NCBI GenBank assembly: GCA_040265175.1
Contig: JBDQGY010000094.1
Coordinates: 1-15,189, forward strand
Direction of reading: 5' to 3'
Length of the DNA: 15,189 nucleotides
From: JAAZXR01 sp040265175
Lineage (GTDB): Bacteria; Myxococcota_A; Polyangia; Nannocystales; Nannocystaceae
A program made the position numbers and the translations under genes. The notes under the pieces were generated by a model. It was not told where the DNA came from. It searched no databases and saw only the letters and a program-made list of their open reading frames with translations. Each line of letters starts with the position of its first letter. The stretch's first letter is position 1. Below are positions 6,681 to 14,264 of the stretch, in pieces.

Positions 6681-6768
6681 GCCTCCGCGCCGGACGCGAC
6701 CGAGCGCTACCCACCCGTGCTCACCTAGGGTTCTTGTGCCCGGGGCCCCCGCGCTGCATGATGACCCC

Positions 6769-7248
6769 ATGGCCAACGTGGTCTACGCCACCTACCCCGA
6801 CCGCTCGACGGCGGACGACACCACCGCCATCTTGCTCACAAGGAGCCAAGGGATGGGACCGTTCTCGTTGCAGACTCACGTGGAGCGGCTCGACCCACTC
6901 ACGTTGCCCGACGCCGCCACGGTGCTGCGGCGCAACACCTACCTGTACATCATCGGCGGGCTGCTGCTCGGTCTCGTGTCCGGATTCACCGCCGCGATCG
7001 CCTTGCCCGAACTGCCTGGGCTCGGCGGCTTCACCTTCCCTGTCGCCGGGACCATCGCGGGTGCCATCGTCGGATTCTTGTGTGCGTCCATGGCGGGGGC
7101 TCGTGAACCGAAGGCCGTCATCGAAGAGGCCGCCACGGCCTTGCGCGACGGCAAGGTCCTCGTGACGGTGCTCGTGGATAGCTCCGCGGAGCGTGAGCGC
7201 GTACGCGAAGTCCTCAGCGAGGGCGGCGACGCGGTCCGCTGGTGCTAA
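6769..7248 (+). CDS. Two-helix membrane protein resembling general-stress 17M-like proteins
   Basis: This protein has 159 residues. A short beta-like N-terminus (VVYATYPDRSTADD) is followed by two Gly-rich hydrophobic segments, about 58-80 and 88-110 (glycine-zipper spacing such as GTIAGAIVG), and a C-terminal GKVLVTVLVDSS...VREVLSEGGA-like half. This layout resembles bacterial general-stress or DUF1269-type proteins, with a ferredoxin-like split domain around a membrane hairpin. The match is by pattern, not alignment. ATG 6769 is used because the open frame upstream overlaps the zinc-finger gene and looks non-coding. Its stop lies 9 bp from the stop of the convergent eda gene, leaving little room for separate terminators. 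Confidence 0.75.
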   Translation: MANVVYATYPDRSTADDTTAILLTRSQGMGPFSLQTHVERLDPLTLPDAATVLRRNTYLYIIGGLLLGLVSGFTAAIALPELPGLGGFTFPVAGTIAGAIVGFLCASMAGAREPKAVIEEAATALRDGKVLVTVLVDSSAERERVREVLSEGGDAVRWC

Positions 7249-7257
7249 CCGCGACCG

Positions 7258-7932
7258 TCACGGTGTCGAGTCGCCCGCGTTTGGACGCCACCCCACAGCC
7301 ACCGCCGCCTCGATCGCCGCCACCGCCTTGGCCTCAATGCCCGCCCAATTTTGAGCCTCAAGATCCGCCGCTCGCACGAGCCATGAGCCTCCCACGCAGC
7401 GGACGTTCTCCAGTGTTAGATACGAGCCCATCGACGCCAGGCTGATCCCCCCGGTTGGACAGAACCGAAGCTGGGGGAGCGGCCCTCGCACTGCAGTCAG
7501 AACGTCTGGGCCTCCGCTGGCCGCCGCCGGGAAGAACTTGAGCAGTCGATGCCCGCGCGCCCACGCCGACACCATCTCAGACGGCGTCGAGACCCCCGGC
7601 ACGAGCGGGGATTCCATCGAGGATGCCGCCGCCGAGAGGGCCTCCTCGCTCACCGGGGAGAACAAAAGCTGCGCCCCGGCCTCCACCGCGCGGCGAACAT
7701 CCGCCGCATCGAGGATGGTCCCTGCGGCGACCACCGCCTCTGGATGCGCCGCTCGGAGCGCCCGCACCACCTCCAGCGCCCGCGGTGTTCGCAGCGTCAC
7801 CTCGAGCACTGACAATCCGCCGGCGAGGAGCGCCCGCGCCGCCTCGACCCCGCGCTGCGGATCGTCGATTCGCAGCACCGGGATCACCGGGACCGTGGAC
7901 AGCAGCGGCGGCAGGGGAGCTTGAGACGTCAT
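7258..7932 (-). CDS. eda: 2-dehydro-3-deoxy-phosphogluconate (KDPG) aldolase
   Basis: This 224-residue TIM-barrel aldolase cleaves KDPG to pyruvate and glyceraldehyde-3-phosphate, the last step of the Entner-Doudoroff pathway. Visible active-site features are E44-VTLR48, AGTI (70-73), PGVSTPSE (112-119), the Schiff-base lysine K132 in LKFFPA, and the phosphate-binding PTGGIS (159-164) and GGSWL (181-185). The loop usually written VSPG reads FSPVSEEAL here, a small departure. The start at 7932 is fixed by the glk stop: the two share ATGA. An AGGAG lies 13 nt upstream, so translational coupling is likely. The frame is open upstream to 8010, but that is glk sequence. It is the last gene of the five-gene operon. 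Confidence 0.96.
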   Translation of the reverse strand: MTSQAPLPPLLSTVPVIPVLRIDDPQRGVEAARALLAGGLSVLEVTLRTPRALEVVRALRAAHPEAVVAAGTILDAADVRRAVEAGAQLLFSPVSEEALSAAASSMESPLVPGVSTPSEMVSAWARGHRLLKFFPAAASGGPDVLTAVRGPLPQLRFCPTGGISLASMGSYLTLENVRCVGGSWLVRAADLEAQNWAGIEAKAVAAIEAAVAVGWRPNAGDSTP

Positions 7933-8930
7933 GTGGAGGTGGACGCTCCTGTCATGGCGACCGCGTGCGCGAACGCTCCGCGCAACCCGGGATACGAGCA
8001 CGAGATCCATGAGGTCGGAATCAAAGAGACAAACGACCGATGACGTCCTTTCGCCTCAAAGCGATCGCGAAAGGGGCTGTCATTGAGTCGCCAGCGAAGC
8101 GCGTCACAAACACCACCGGTGAGCATCACGCCTCCCCGAGCGCCGAACGTTAACGCCAGATCCCCCGCGTGCGCACCGAGGCAGCCCAAGAATCGATCGA
8201 CCGCCGCGCGCGCGTCCACCTCTCCGTCCCGCGCACGCGCCACGATGGACTCCGTCGACGGTCCTTCGCCCGGCTCGACGAGCGCCCCGCTCTTGATCCA
8301 TCCAAAAAGCGTCTGCAGACCGCTGCCGGAGAGGATCTGCTCGACGAACGCGCGGCCGCTCCGCCTCCTCAGCGCGGCTGCGAGGTCACTCTCCAGGACG
8401 TCTCCAGGGGCGAACCCGACGTTGCCACCTTCGCCCGAGATGACGTGGGCTGCGCCGGAAGGCTCCGCGGTTGTCACGGCCGCGACCCCGAGCCCGGTCC
8501 CTGGGCCGACCACCACCCGCGTCCCGCCACCGACCGCCGCGCCGCCACCGACGGGCTCGAGATGAGCGTCGAGATTTGTCGCCACGAGATGAGCGATGGC
8601 CTCGCAATCGTTCACGAGGACGCAGCGCGGGGCACCAAGGAACTCACGGCACCGCGCTTCATCGACCACCCACGGTACGTTGACCATGGGAATCGTTCCG
8701 CTTGCGACAGGCCCCGCCGCCGCTAAGACCGCGACCGACACCTCGCATCGCAGCTCCAGTCGCGCGAGCGCGTCCGCCAGCAACGCGCCGAAGCTCACGT
8801 AGTCCGCGCATCGTAGAACGAGCGGATCGATCGAGTCTCGCAACGGCCGTGAGATCGGCGCGCACAAGAACCGCGCGCTCGTCCCCCCCACGTCCGCCAC
8901 GAACGCGCAGCTGTCGTCACCTGTCGCCAT
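7929..8930 (-). CDS. glk: Glucokinase (Glk family)
   Basis: This 333-residue protein belongs to the bacterial Glk family of ATP-dependent hexokinases and makes glucose-6-phosphate in the cytoplasm. It has the ATP phosphate loop D13-VGGTSAR, the catalytic-base region LVN107-D108, the phosphate-2 loop GPGTGLG (142-148), GEGGN (166-170), LSGSGL (200-205) and the adenosine-site MLTGG (269-273). The GEGG motif is normally followed by a glucose-contacting His; here it is Asn170, an odd substitution. ATG 8930 has a strong GAGGGGG 5 nt upstream and overlaps the edd end by 14 bp; the stop overlaps the eda ATG (ATGA). Its place between edd and eda supports a role in glucose entry to the pathway. Confidence 0.92.
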   Translation of the reverse strand: MATGDDSCAFVADVGGTSARFLCAPISRPLRDSIDPLVLRCADYVSFGALLADALARLELRCEVSVAVLAAAGPVASGTIPMVNVPWVVDEARCREFLGAPRCVLVNDCEAIAHLVATNLDAHLEPVGGGAAVGGGTRVVVGPGTGLGVAAVTTAEPSGAAHVISGEGGNVGFAPGDVLESDLAAALRRRSGRAFVEQILSGSGLQTLFGWIKSGALVEPGEGPSTESIVARARDGEVDARAAVDRFLGCLGAHAGDLALTFGARGGVMLTGGVCDALRWRLNDSPFRDRFEAKGRHRSFVSLIPTSWISCSYPGLRGAFAHAVAMTGASTST

Positions 8931-10788
8931 CGGGTCCCCCTCTAGATCCAGCCGCGTCCGTGGCCTCGCCGAGATCCGCGTCAAACAACATCGTCGCCCC
9001 GGATTCTGCGGACGAGATCCGCCGCCTCAACGAGGCGAAGAGCTCGCGCCCCGTGCCGCGATCATTGCCACTCGGCGCGGAGGCCAACGGGCGCCCCTCT
9101 AGCTCCGCAAAATCTCCAAGGAACGACAACACACGCGGAGACGCGTCCACGCGCACCCGATCCCCGTCACGCAGCCTCCCGATCAGGCCCCCTTTGGCTG
9201 CCTCCGGCGTCACATGAATCGCCGCGCAGACCTTCCCCGAAGCCCCGGACATGCGGCCGTCCGTGACCAGCGCGACCGCGTGACCTCGATCTTGAAGCTC
9301 TCCCAGGATCGGCGTGAGCTTATGAAGCTCCGGCATTCCATTGGCGACGGGTCCTTGAAAACGCACCACCAGCACGACGTCGTGGTCAAGCTCCCCGGCC
9401 TCAAACGCCTTCAGGACCGCAGGTTGACTAGAGAACACTCGCGCGGGGGCCTCGACGACCCGATGCTCCTTCGCGACCGCCGACACTTTGATCACCGCGC
9501 GACCGAGGTTGCCCTCGAGCACTCTCAGCCCCCCTGTATTCGAGAACGGCGCCTCCACGCCCCGGAGCACGGACTCGTCGGCGCTCCGGTTTGGCGGATC
9601 CTCGTAGACAAGCGCTCCGCCGCGAAGCACAGGCACCCGCGCGTGCGCCGACAGGCCTCGACCCATCACGGTCTGTACGTCCTCATGGAGCAGCCCCGCC
9701 GCGAGCAACTCTCGAATCACAAAGGGCATCCCCCCAAGCCTCGCGAGCGCGTTCACGTCGGCCTCCCCGTTGGGATAGACGCGACACAACAACGGCACCA
9801 CCTCGGAGAGCGCCTGGAAGTCATCCCACCCGATCCGCAAGCCGCAGGCGCGGGCGATGGCCACGAGGTGTAACGTGTGATTCGTCGATCCCCCCGTGGC
9901 GTGCAGCCCAACCACGGCGTTCACGAGGGACTTGGCGGTGACCACATCCTTCAACGCGCCCTCGCCTCCCCGCGCCAGCGTGACCGCCTGGGCCGCGGCT
10001 GCCTGAGTGAGCACCTCGCGCAACGGATCGTCGGGGTTGACGAACGAAGCTCCTGGGAGATGCAGGCCCATGAACTCCATCAGCATCTGGTTGCTGTTCG
10101 CGGTTCCGTAAAATGTGCAGGTGCCAGCGCCGTGGTAGGCCGCCGACTCCGCGTCGCGAAGCTCCCCCTCACGCGCCGCGCCCGCCGCGAACGCATGCCG
10201 CACGCGTCGTTTCTCGTGGTTAGAGATTCCTGAGCGCATCGGGCCCGCCGGGACGAAGACGCAGGGGAGTTCGGCAAACGCGAGGGCACCCATGAGCAAA
10301 CCCGGGACGATCTTGTCGCAGATCCCCAGGCACAACACCGCGTCAAACATCTCGTGGGAGAGCGCCACCGACGTCGCCATCGCGATCACGTCGCGGCTCA
10401 TGAGCGACAATTCCATCCCCGCCCGGCCTTGGGTGATGCCGTCGCACATGGCGGGCACACCCCCAGCGACCTGCGCCACACCCCCGTGCTTTGCGACGGC
10501 GTCACGGATGATCGACGGGTACTCCTCGTACGGCTGGTGCGCCGACAGCATGTCATTGTACGCGGTCACGATTCCCACGTTCACTGGCTCCACCTGACGC
10601 AGTCGGACCTTGCCCGTGGAATCCAGCGCCGCGATGCCGTGCGCAAAGTTCGACGGAGACAAGCCGTGGCGACCCTTGCCTGCGCCATCGCCGGCGATCC
10701 CCGCCAGCCACCGCTGCCGCGTGTGAGCGCTCCGACGCTCGATGGCCTCCGTCACGGCCTCAATCTTCGGATGTAGTTTCACCGTCAT
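8917..10788 (-). CDS. edd: 6-phosphogluconate dehydratase
   Basis: This 623-residue member of the IlvD/Edd family dehydrates 6-phosphogluconate to KDPG and is the defining Entner-Doudoroff enzyme. It carries VNVGIVTAYNDMLSAHQPYE (69-88), MCDGITQG (114-121), LGIC157-DK and GTC224-TFYGTANSNQ; the last two cysteines correspond to ligands of the [4Fe-4S] cluster. VTDGRMSGASGKV lies near the C-terminus. The length matches typical Edd (about 600-620). ATG 10788 is supported by a GGGGG about 8 nt upstream and by the ATGA overlap with the pgl stop. The open frame continuing upstream to 11271 is antisense-like noise inside pgl. It overlaps glk by 14 bp. Confidence 0.97.
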   Translation of the reverse strand: MTVKLHPKIEAVTEAIERRSAHTRQRWLAGIAGDGAGKGRHGLSPSNFAHGIAALDSTGKVRLRQVEPVNVGIVTAYNDMLSAHQPYEEYPSIIRDAVAKHGGVAQVAGGVPAMCDGITQGRAGMELSLMSRDVIAMATSVALSHEMFDAVLCLGICDKIVPGLLMGALAFAELPCVFVPAGPMRSGISNHEKRRVRHAFAAGAAREGELRDAESAAYHGAGTCTFYGTANSNQMLMEFMGLHLPGASFVNPDDPLREVLTQAAAAQAVTLARGGEGALKDVVTAKSLVNAVVGLHATGGSTNHTLHLVAIARACGLRIGWDDFQALSEVVPLLCRVYPNGEADVNALARLGGMPFVIRELLAAGLLHEDVQTVMGRGLSAHARVPVLRGGALVYEDPPNRSADESVLRGVEAPFSNTGGLRVLEGNLGRAVIKVSAVAKEHRVVEAPARVFSSQPAVLKAFEAGELDHDVVLVVRFQGPVANGMPELHKLTPILGELQDRGHAVALVTDGRMSGASGKVCAAIHVTPEAAKGGLIGRLRDGDRVRVDASPRVLSFLGDFAELEGRPLASAPSGNDRGTGRELFASLRRRISSAESGATMLFDADLGEATDAAGSRGGPDGDR

Positions 10789-11504
10789 CTGACGACCCCC
10801 GGGCTCCAGTAGACACGCAGCGCGGCCCCTGACAAGGCCGCACGAATCGGCAGCTCGTCCCACGGACCTGGCGTACTCGCCTGCTCGAGAACACGCCGTT
10901 TCGCCGCGCCGTTGAGGTGAAGATAGCGGATCTTGGCACGGGTCACCGCGGACCTCGACATGGTCAAGCGCGGCTCTCTGCCGTCCGCGGGCACAACGGG
11001 CACGACCGCGGCGGCGGCATCGTCCATGGCCACATCGAGCCCCTCGGCGCCTGGGATCCACGAGGCGGTGTGCCCATCTTCTCCCATCCCGAGGACCAGG
11101 ACATCGAGAGGAGCAACCGCCGCGACCTCGGCTGCGGCCAGCGCTCCACCCTCTGCGAGCGTGTGTCCACGGCGCCACATCGGCGCCAGCCTCGCCTCGC
11201 GCGCCCCCCCTCCCGAAAGCGCCCGCGCGATCATTCCGTGGTTGCTGCGGGCGTCGCCGTGATCGCACCATCGCTCGTCGACCAAAAAGATCTCGACCCG
11301 GCTCCAGTCGAGATGTTGCGCCGTGAGGTGCTCAACAAACGGGCGCGGCGTGGTTCCACCCGACAACGCGAGCGTGCCGGTCGCCCCGACCTCGAGCGCC
11401 GCCCGAAGATCCCCCGCGACCGCCTCCCCCAATGCCCGAGCGCATGCATCGGCGTCCGCGTGCACGCGCCACACGAGCGCGGGTGTGTTACTCATCGTCC
11501 TCAT
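10785..11504 (-). CDS. pgl: 6-phosphogluconolactonase (DevB type)
   Basis: This 239-residue enzyme hydrolyses 6-phosphogluconolactone to 6-phosphogluconate. Motifs of the NagB/DevB family are present: LALSGGTTPRPF (45-56), DERW (76-79) and the signature GMGEDGHTASWIP (139-151). Two starts are possible. ATG 11504 overlaps zwf by 17 bp, and ATG 11495 overlaps it by 8 bp (ATGAGTAA) with GAGG 3 nt upstream. The longer form is reported; the choice changes only three residues. The gene ends in an ATGA overlap with edd, so translation of zwf, pgl and edd is probably coupled. Confidence 0.95.
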   Translation of the reverse strand: MRTMSNTPALVWRVHADADACARALGEAVAGDLRAALEVGATGTLALSGGTTPRPFVEHLTAQHLDWSRVEIFLVDERWCDHGDARSNHGMIARALSGGGAREARLAPMWRRGHTLAEGGALAAAEVAAVAPLDVLVLGMGEDGHTASWIPGAEGLDVAMDDAAAAVVPVVPADGREPRLTMSRSAVTRAKIRYLHLNGAAKRRVLEQASTPGPWDELPIRAALSGAALRVYWSPGVVR

Positions 11505-12966
11505 TCCAGACTCGGCCTACTTCATTGATCAGTCGCGCCGAATCCAGAGGTCCGGTCGTCCCGGCGGCATAGGTCTTCGTCACAGTCTTCGCCTCCGTCC
11601 AGCGCTGCAAGATGGGCTCACACCACGCCCACGCCGCCTCCACCTCATCCCGTCGCATGAACAGCGTGGACTTGCCGCGCACCAGGTCCATCAGCAACCG
11701 TTCGTAGGCGTCGGGAAGCTCATCGCCAAAGGTCGCGGCGAAGCTCAAGTTGAGGGGCGCTCGTTGATGCCTCATCCCTCCAGGACCGGGTATCTTGGTG
11801 AGCATATGCAGCTCAATGCCCTCGTCGGGTTGCACTCGGATCACGAGTCGATTGCCCACTTGTGGACCCGCCCCTGACCGAAAGAGATTATGAGGAACCC
11901 GCTTAAATTGGATGACGATCTCCGTACGGCGCTCCCACATGCGCTTGCCCGTGCGCAAATAGAACGGCACCCCCGACCACCTCCAGTTGTCCACATGCGC
12001 GCGGATCGAGACAAAGGTCTCCGTATCCCTCGAGGGACTGACACCTTCCTCCTCGCGATATCCAGGCACGATCTGCCCCTCTACCGCGCCGCTTTCGTAG
12101 CGCCCGCGCACGGTGTGACGATCCACGTCAGCGCCGACGAGAGGCCGCAGGCTCCTCAGCACCTTGAGTTTCTCATCCCGCACCGCGTCCGCCTCGAGCG
12201 AAGACGGCGGCTCCATCGCGACCAAACACAACAGCTGGAGCAGATGATTTTGAACCATATCCCTCAGCGCCCCGGCGTGGTCGTAGTAGCTGCCGCGACC
12301 CCCTACACCGAGGGTCTCCGCCGCCGTAATCTGTACATGATCGATATCATCAGCCCGCCAGATTCGCTCAAAAATAGCGTTGGCAAACCGCAGCACCATG
12401 AGGTTTTGGACAGTCTCTTTGCCGAGGTAGTGATCAATCCGAAAGATTTGGTGCTCTCGGAAGACCTCGCCTACCGCGTCGTTGATCGTCTGCGAGGACG
12501 CCAAATCATGGCCCAGCGGTTTCTCCAGCACCACCGCTGCGTTGCCGTGCACGCCCCCCGCATCCGACAGCGCGGCGCAGACTGGACCGAAGATGGTCGG
12601 TGTCGTCGCCAAATAGAACACCCGCCGAATATCTTCACGACCATCGAGGGTCGCAACGATCTGCGCCGCCCCCTCGGACGTCGTCGCGTCCGCCTTCACG
12701 AAGGTGATGCGCTCGAAAAAAGATGGGAACCGGTCCGCGGCCTCCTCGATTCGCACATATGAAGCGATGCGCTGCCACATCCGCGCCGCGTCCGGCTCTG
12801 GAGTCGCGTGGCGACCCACCGCGATGATCCGCACACCGTCGTTGAGGTGACCGCTGACGTGGTGGGCGAAGAGCGCTGGAAAGATCTTTCGCATCGCGAG
12901 GTCGCCTCCCCCACCGATCACCACGATCTCAAAGTGCGGAACACCAGCGTAATGAGAGGTCACCAT
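11488..12966 (-). CDS. zwf: Glucose-6-phosphate 1-dehydrogenase
   Basis: This 492-residue enzyme oxidises glucose-6-phosphate to 6-phosphogluconolactone with NAD(P)+. The N-terminal Rossmann motif is GGGGDLAMRK (18-27), slightly unlike the common GASGDL. Also seen are EKP (148-150), the substrate-binding RIDHYLGKE (176-184), the catalytic-base region GALRDMVQNH241, and the RTGKRM Lys loop. The length agrees with bacterial Zwf (about 490). ATG 12966 has GGAG 7 nt upstream. It is the first gene of the operon and has a TATAAT about 50 bp upstream. The cofactor preference cannot be read with confidence from the sequence. Confidence 0.97.
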   Translation of the reverse strand: MVTSHYAGVPHFEIVVIGGGGDLAMRKIFPALFAHHVSGHLNDGVRIIAVGRHATPEPDAARMWQRIASYVRIEEAADRFPSFFERITFVKADATTSEGAAQIVATLDGREDIRRVFYLATTPTIFGPVCAALSDAGGVHGNAAVVLEKPLGHDLASSQTINDAVGEVFREHQIFRIDHYLGKETVQNLMVLRFANAIFERIWRADDIDHVQITAAETLGVGGRGSYYDHAGALRDMVQNHLLQLLCLVAMEPPSSLEADAVRDEKLKVLRSLRPLVGADVDRHTVRGRYESGAVEGQIVPGYREEEGVSPSRDTETFVSIRAHVDNWRWSGVPFYLRTGKRMWERRTEIVIQFKRVPHNLFRSGAGPQVGNRLVIRVQPDEGIELHMLTKIPGPGGMRHQRAPLNLSFAATFGDELPDAYERLLMDLVRGKSTLFMRRDEVEAAWAWCEPILQRWTEAKTVTKTYAAGTTGPLDSARLINEVGRVWNEDDE

Positions 12967-13017
12967 CGGACCGCTCCACCTACGTCATTCTCTGCAGCAC
13001 ACCGCTCCAACACCGCC

Positions 13018-13023
13018 ATTATA
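13018..13023 (-). promoter_or_regulatory. Candidate -10 box for the Entner-Doudoroff operon
   Basis: The minus strand has a perfect TATAAT at 13023-13018, about 51 bp before the zwf ATG, in the 91-bp gap between zwf and the small ORF ending at 13058. No TTGACA-like -35 lies 16-18 bp upstream, so activator dependence or another sigma factor is possible. The box suggests that the five-gene operon begins at zwf. Confidence 0.4.
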
Positions 13024-13057
13024 CAAGGAAACGCTCTCCAGCGCCCCTCGGGTGGCC

Positions 13058-13267
13058 CTACGCCATTTCGGAGCGAACACGGGCGCGCTCGCGGAGCCAA
13101 GCGACCCCCATGAGCACCACGGGGCCGAGCACCGCGCACACGATGGCGAGGTGCGCCGCGTCATGTCCCATGTCCGACTCGATTCCTGGGTGTCCAGGAT
13201 GGAGGGAAGCCCACGTACCGAGCGCGCGGGTTAAGAGTCCTTGAGTGCCGTAAATGGTGCTGAGCAT
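13058..13267 (-). CDS. Small single-helix membrane protein, unknown
   Basis: This 69-residue hypothetical protein begins at ATG 13267. A His/Gly/Pro-rich middle part (about 22-36) precedes one transmembrane helix (about 36-57), and the tail is basic (RERARVRSE), giving an inside C-terminus by the positive-inside rule. Third codon positions are G/C rich, which supports coding. A GTG at 13303 would add 12 residues. A GGGA 10 nt upstream of the ATG is the only RBS-like element. It is on the same strand as zwf but 91 bp away, with a candidate promoter between. No family was recognised. Confidence 0.45.
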   Translation of the reverse strand: MLSTIYGTQGLLTRALGTWASLHPGHPGIESDMGHDAAHLAIVCAVLGPVVLMGVAWLRERARVRSEMA

Positions 13268-13804
13268 GGTGTGCGTTCCCGACTCCACGATCGGTGCACC
13301 CACGGGGCTGCAGTCGACCGTCCCCCTGTGTCGCCCACCACGGCGACGAGGTCAAGTCTCGCGCCAAGCTCCCCCTGCGCTCCCCAAATCACGCGAACAG
13401 AAAATAGCGCCATACACGCACTGGGGCTTCCAGGCTCGAGTCCCACGGCCCTCCAATCTCTGCGCCCGCGTTCGGTCCCCGAGAGCTGGGAGCTTGGGGG
13501 CCGTGACCGCGCGCGAGATCGAAATCCGAGGTCAATCGCTCGGGGCACATGGTGAACACAGGTCGCGCCCCCTCGCTTCCGCCCGCTCACAAATACACCG
13601 AGCGCAAACCTTCGCACCGCAGTGTTGAACGCGACAACGCCATCGACTCGGATCTTGCCCATCGCTGCGTTCAAACAAATGACCACCGAAATAATTGAAT
13701 CCAACTAGACCGGAAAAACATCGAGTGGAGACGATACCGGCCAAACAGATTTTTTGGATTCCCTTGACGTCGTGGTGGTCCTCGGTCTGACCGCGCATTT
13801 TTAG

Positions 13805-13818
13805 CGTTCGAGCGAACG
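13805..13818. repeat. Perfect dyad cgttcg-ag-cgaacg
   Basis: Six-bp arms surround a 2-nt centre, the size and shape of a dimeric repressor operator. It reads GTTC-N4-GAAC, the reverse orientation of the Gram-positive LexA (Cheo) box, so it is not called a LexA site. It lies about 450 bp from the downstream gene, which weakens any operator claim. Confidence 0.45.
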
Positions 13819-13866
13819 GTCATTCTCAATTCGAATCAACAACGCTTTTATAAGCTCCCGTCGGCT

Positions 13867-13899
13867 CGAAATCGTGAAAAGGACGTTTCAACGATTTCG
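13867..13899. repeat. Stem-loop of about 13 bp in the intergenic region
   Basis: Positions 13867-13875 and 13891-13899 are perfect 9-bp reverse complements. Allowing one bulged A, the stem continues with tgaaa (13875-13879) and tttca (13886-13890), leaving a 6-nt loop. No T-tract follows on either strand, so a simple terminator is unlikely. It may be part of a small RNA or a protein-binding site. Confidence 0.5.
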
Positions 13900-14264
13900 G
13901 ATGGAGTGCTCCAAGTTCGCGAAACCGGCCAGTCGGACCGAGATGGTTAAGCCCCTCGAATGCACGCTGTATTGATCGTCGCAGGTAACCATCGGTAGTT
14001 TCGGGTCATCGCTTGAGCGACGTTGATGAAAAATACGGGGATGGCCAGTCCGCCACCTCCGCTTTGGATGACAACAAGTGAATCTGGCTTCGGTGCTCCA
14101 TCACCGAAGAACTCGCACCGCGCGACCATAGAGCAATCAAAGTCCAGTCGAACTCCAAAATCGAGCCGCTCTTCGCTACGACACACACAACCTTTTACGT
14201 ATTGACACCACAACTTCCGCGACATTCCAAACGTTCGCGTAACACCTTTTTCGGAGACACAACC

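Larger units (their letters stand above)
13268..14264. other. Long intergenic region without a convincing gene
   Basis: Nearly 1 kb separates the small membrane ORF from the secreted repeat protein. The first 350 bp are GC-rich with open frames on both strands but no family-like protein. From about 13650 the composition becomes more AT-rich. It contains the dyads at 13805-13818 and 13867-13899, a small dyad tcgct-tg-agcga at 14009-14020, and a TTGACA at 14202-14207 with no clear -10 after it. A 92-codon minus-strand frame (13947-14225) has a third-position composition no different from background and is not called. Confidence 0.6.

Noticed and set aside
10789..11271. N-terminal extension of edd by about 160 codons
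   Set aside because: It lies inside pgl in another frame, is Arg/Gly/Ala noise, and the edd ATG at 10788 is fixed by the ATGA overlap and a G-rich RBS.
13231..13704. 157-codon minus-strand frame
   Set aside because: It overlaps the better supported 13058-13267 ORF in another frame and has no domain, signal peptide or membrane pattern of note.
13805..13818. LexA (SOS) operator
   Set aside because: The half-sites are GTTC-N4-GAAC, opposite to the GAAC-N4-GTTC Cheo box, and no SOS gene is adjacent.
13947..14225. 92-codon minus-strand frame divergent from the fibre gene
   Set aside because: Third codon positions are near background in G/C content, the only RBS-like bases abut the ATG, and no family is recognisable. 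A weak possibility remains.
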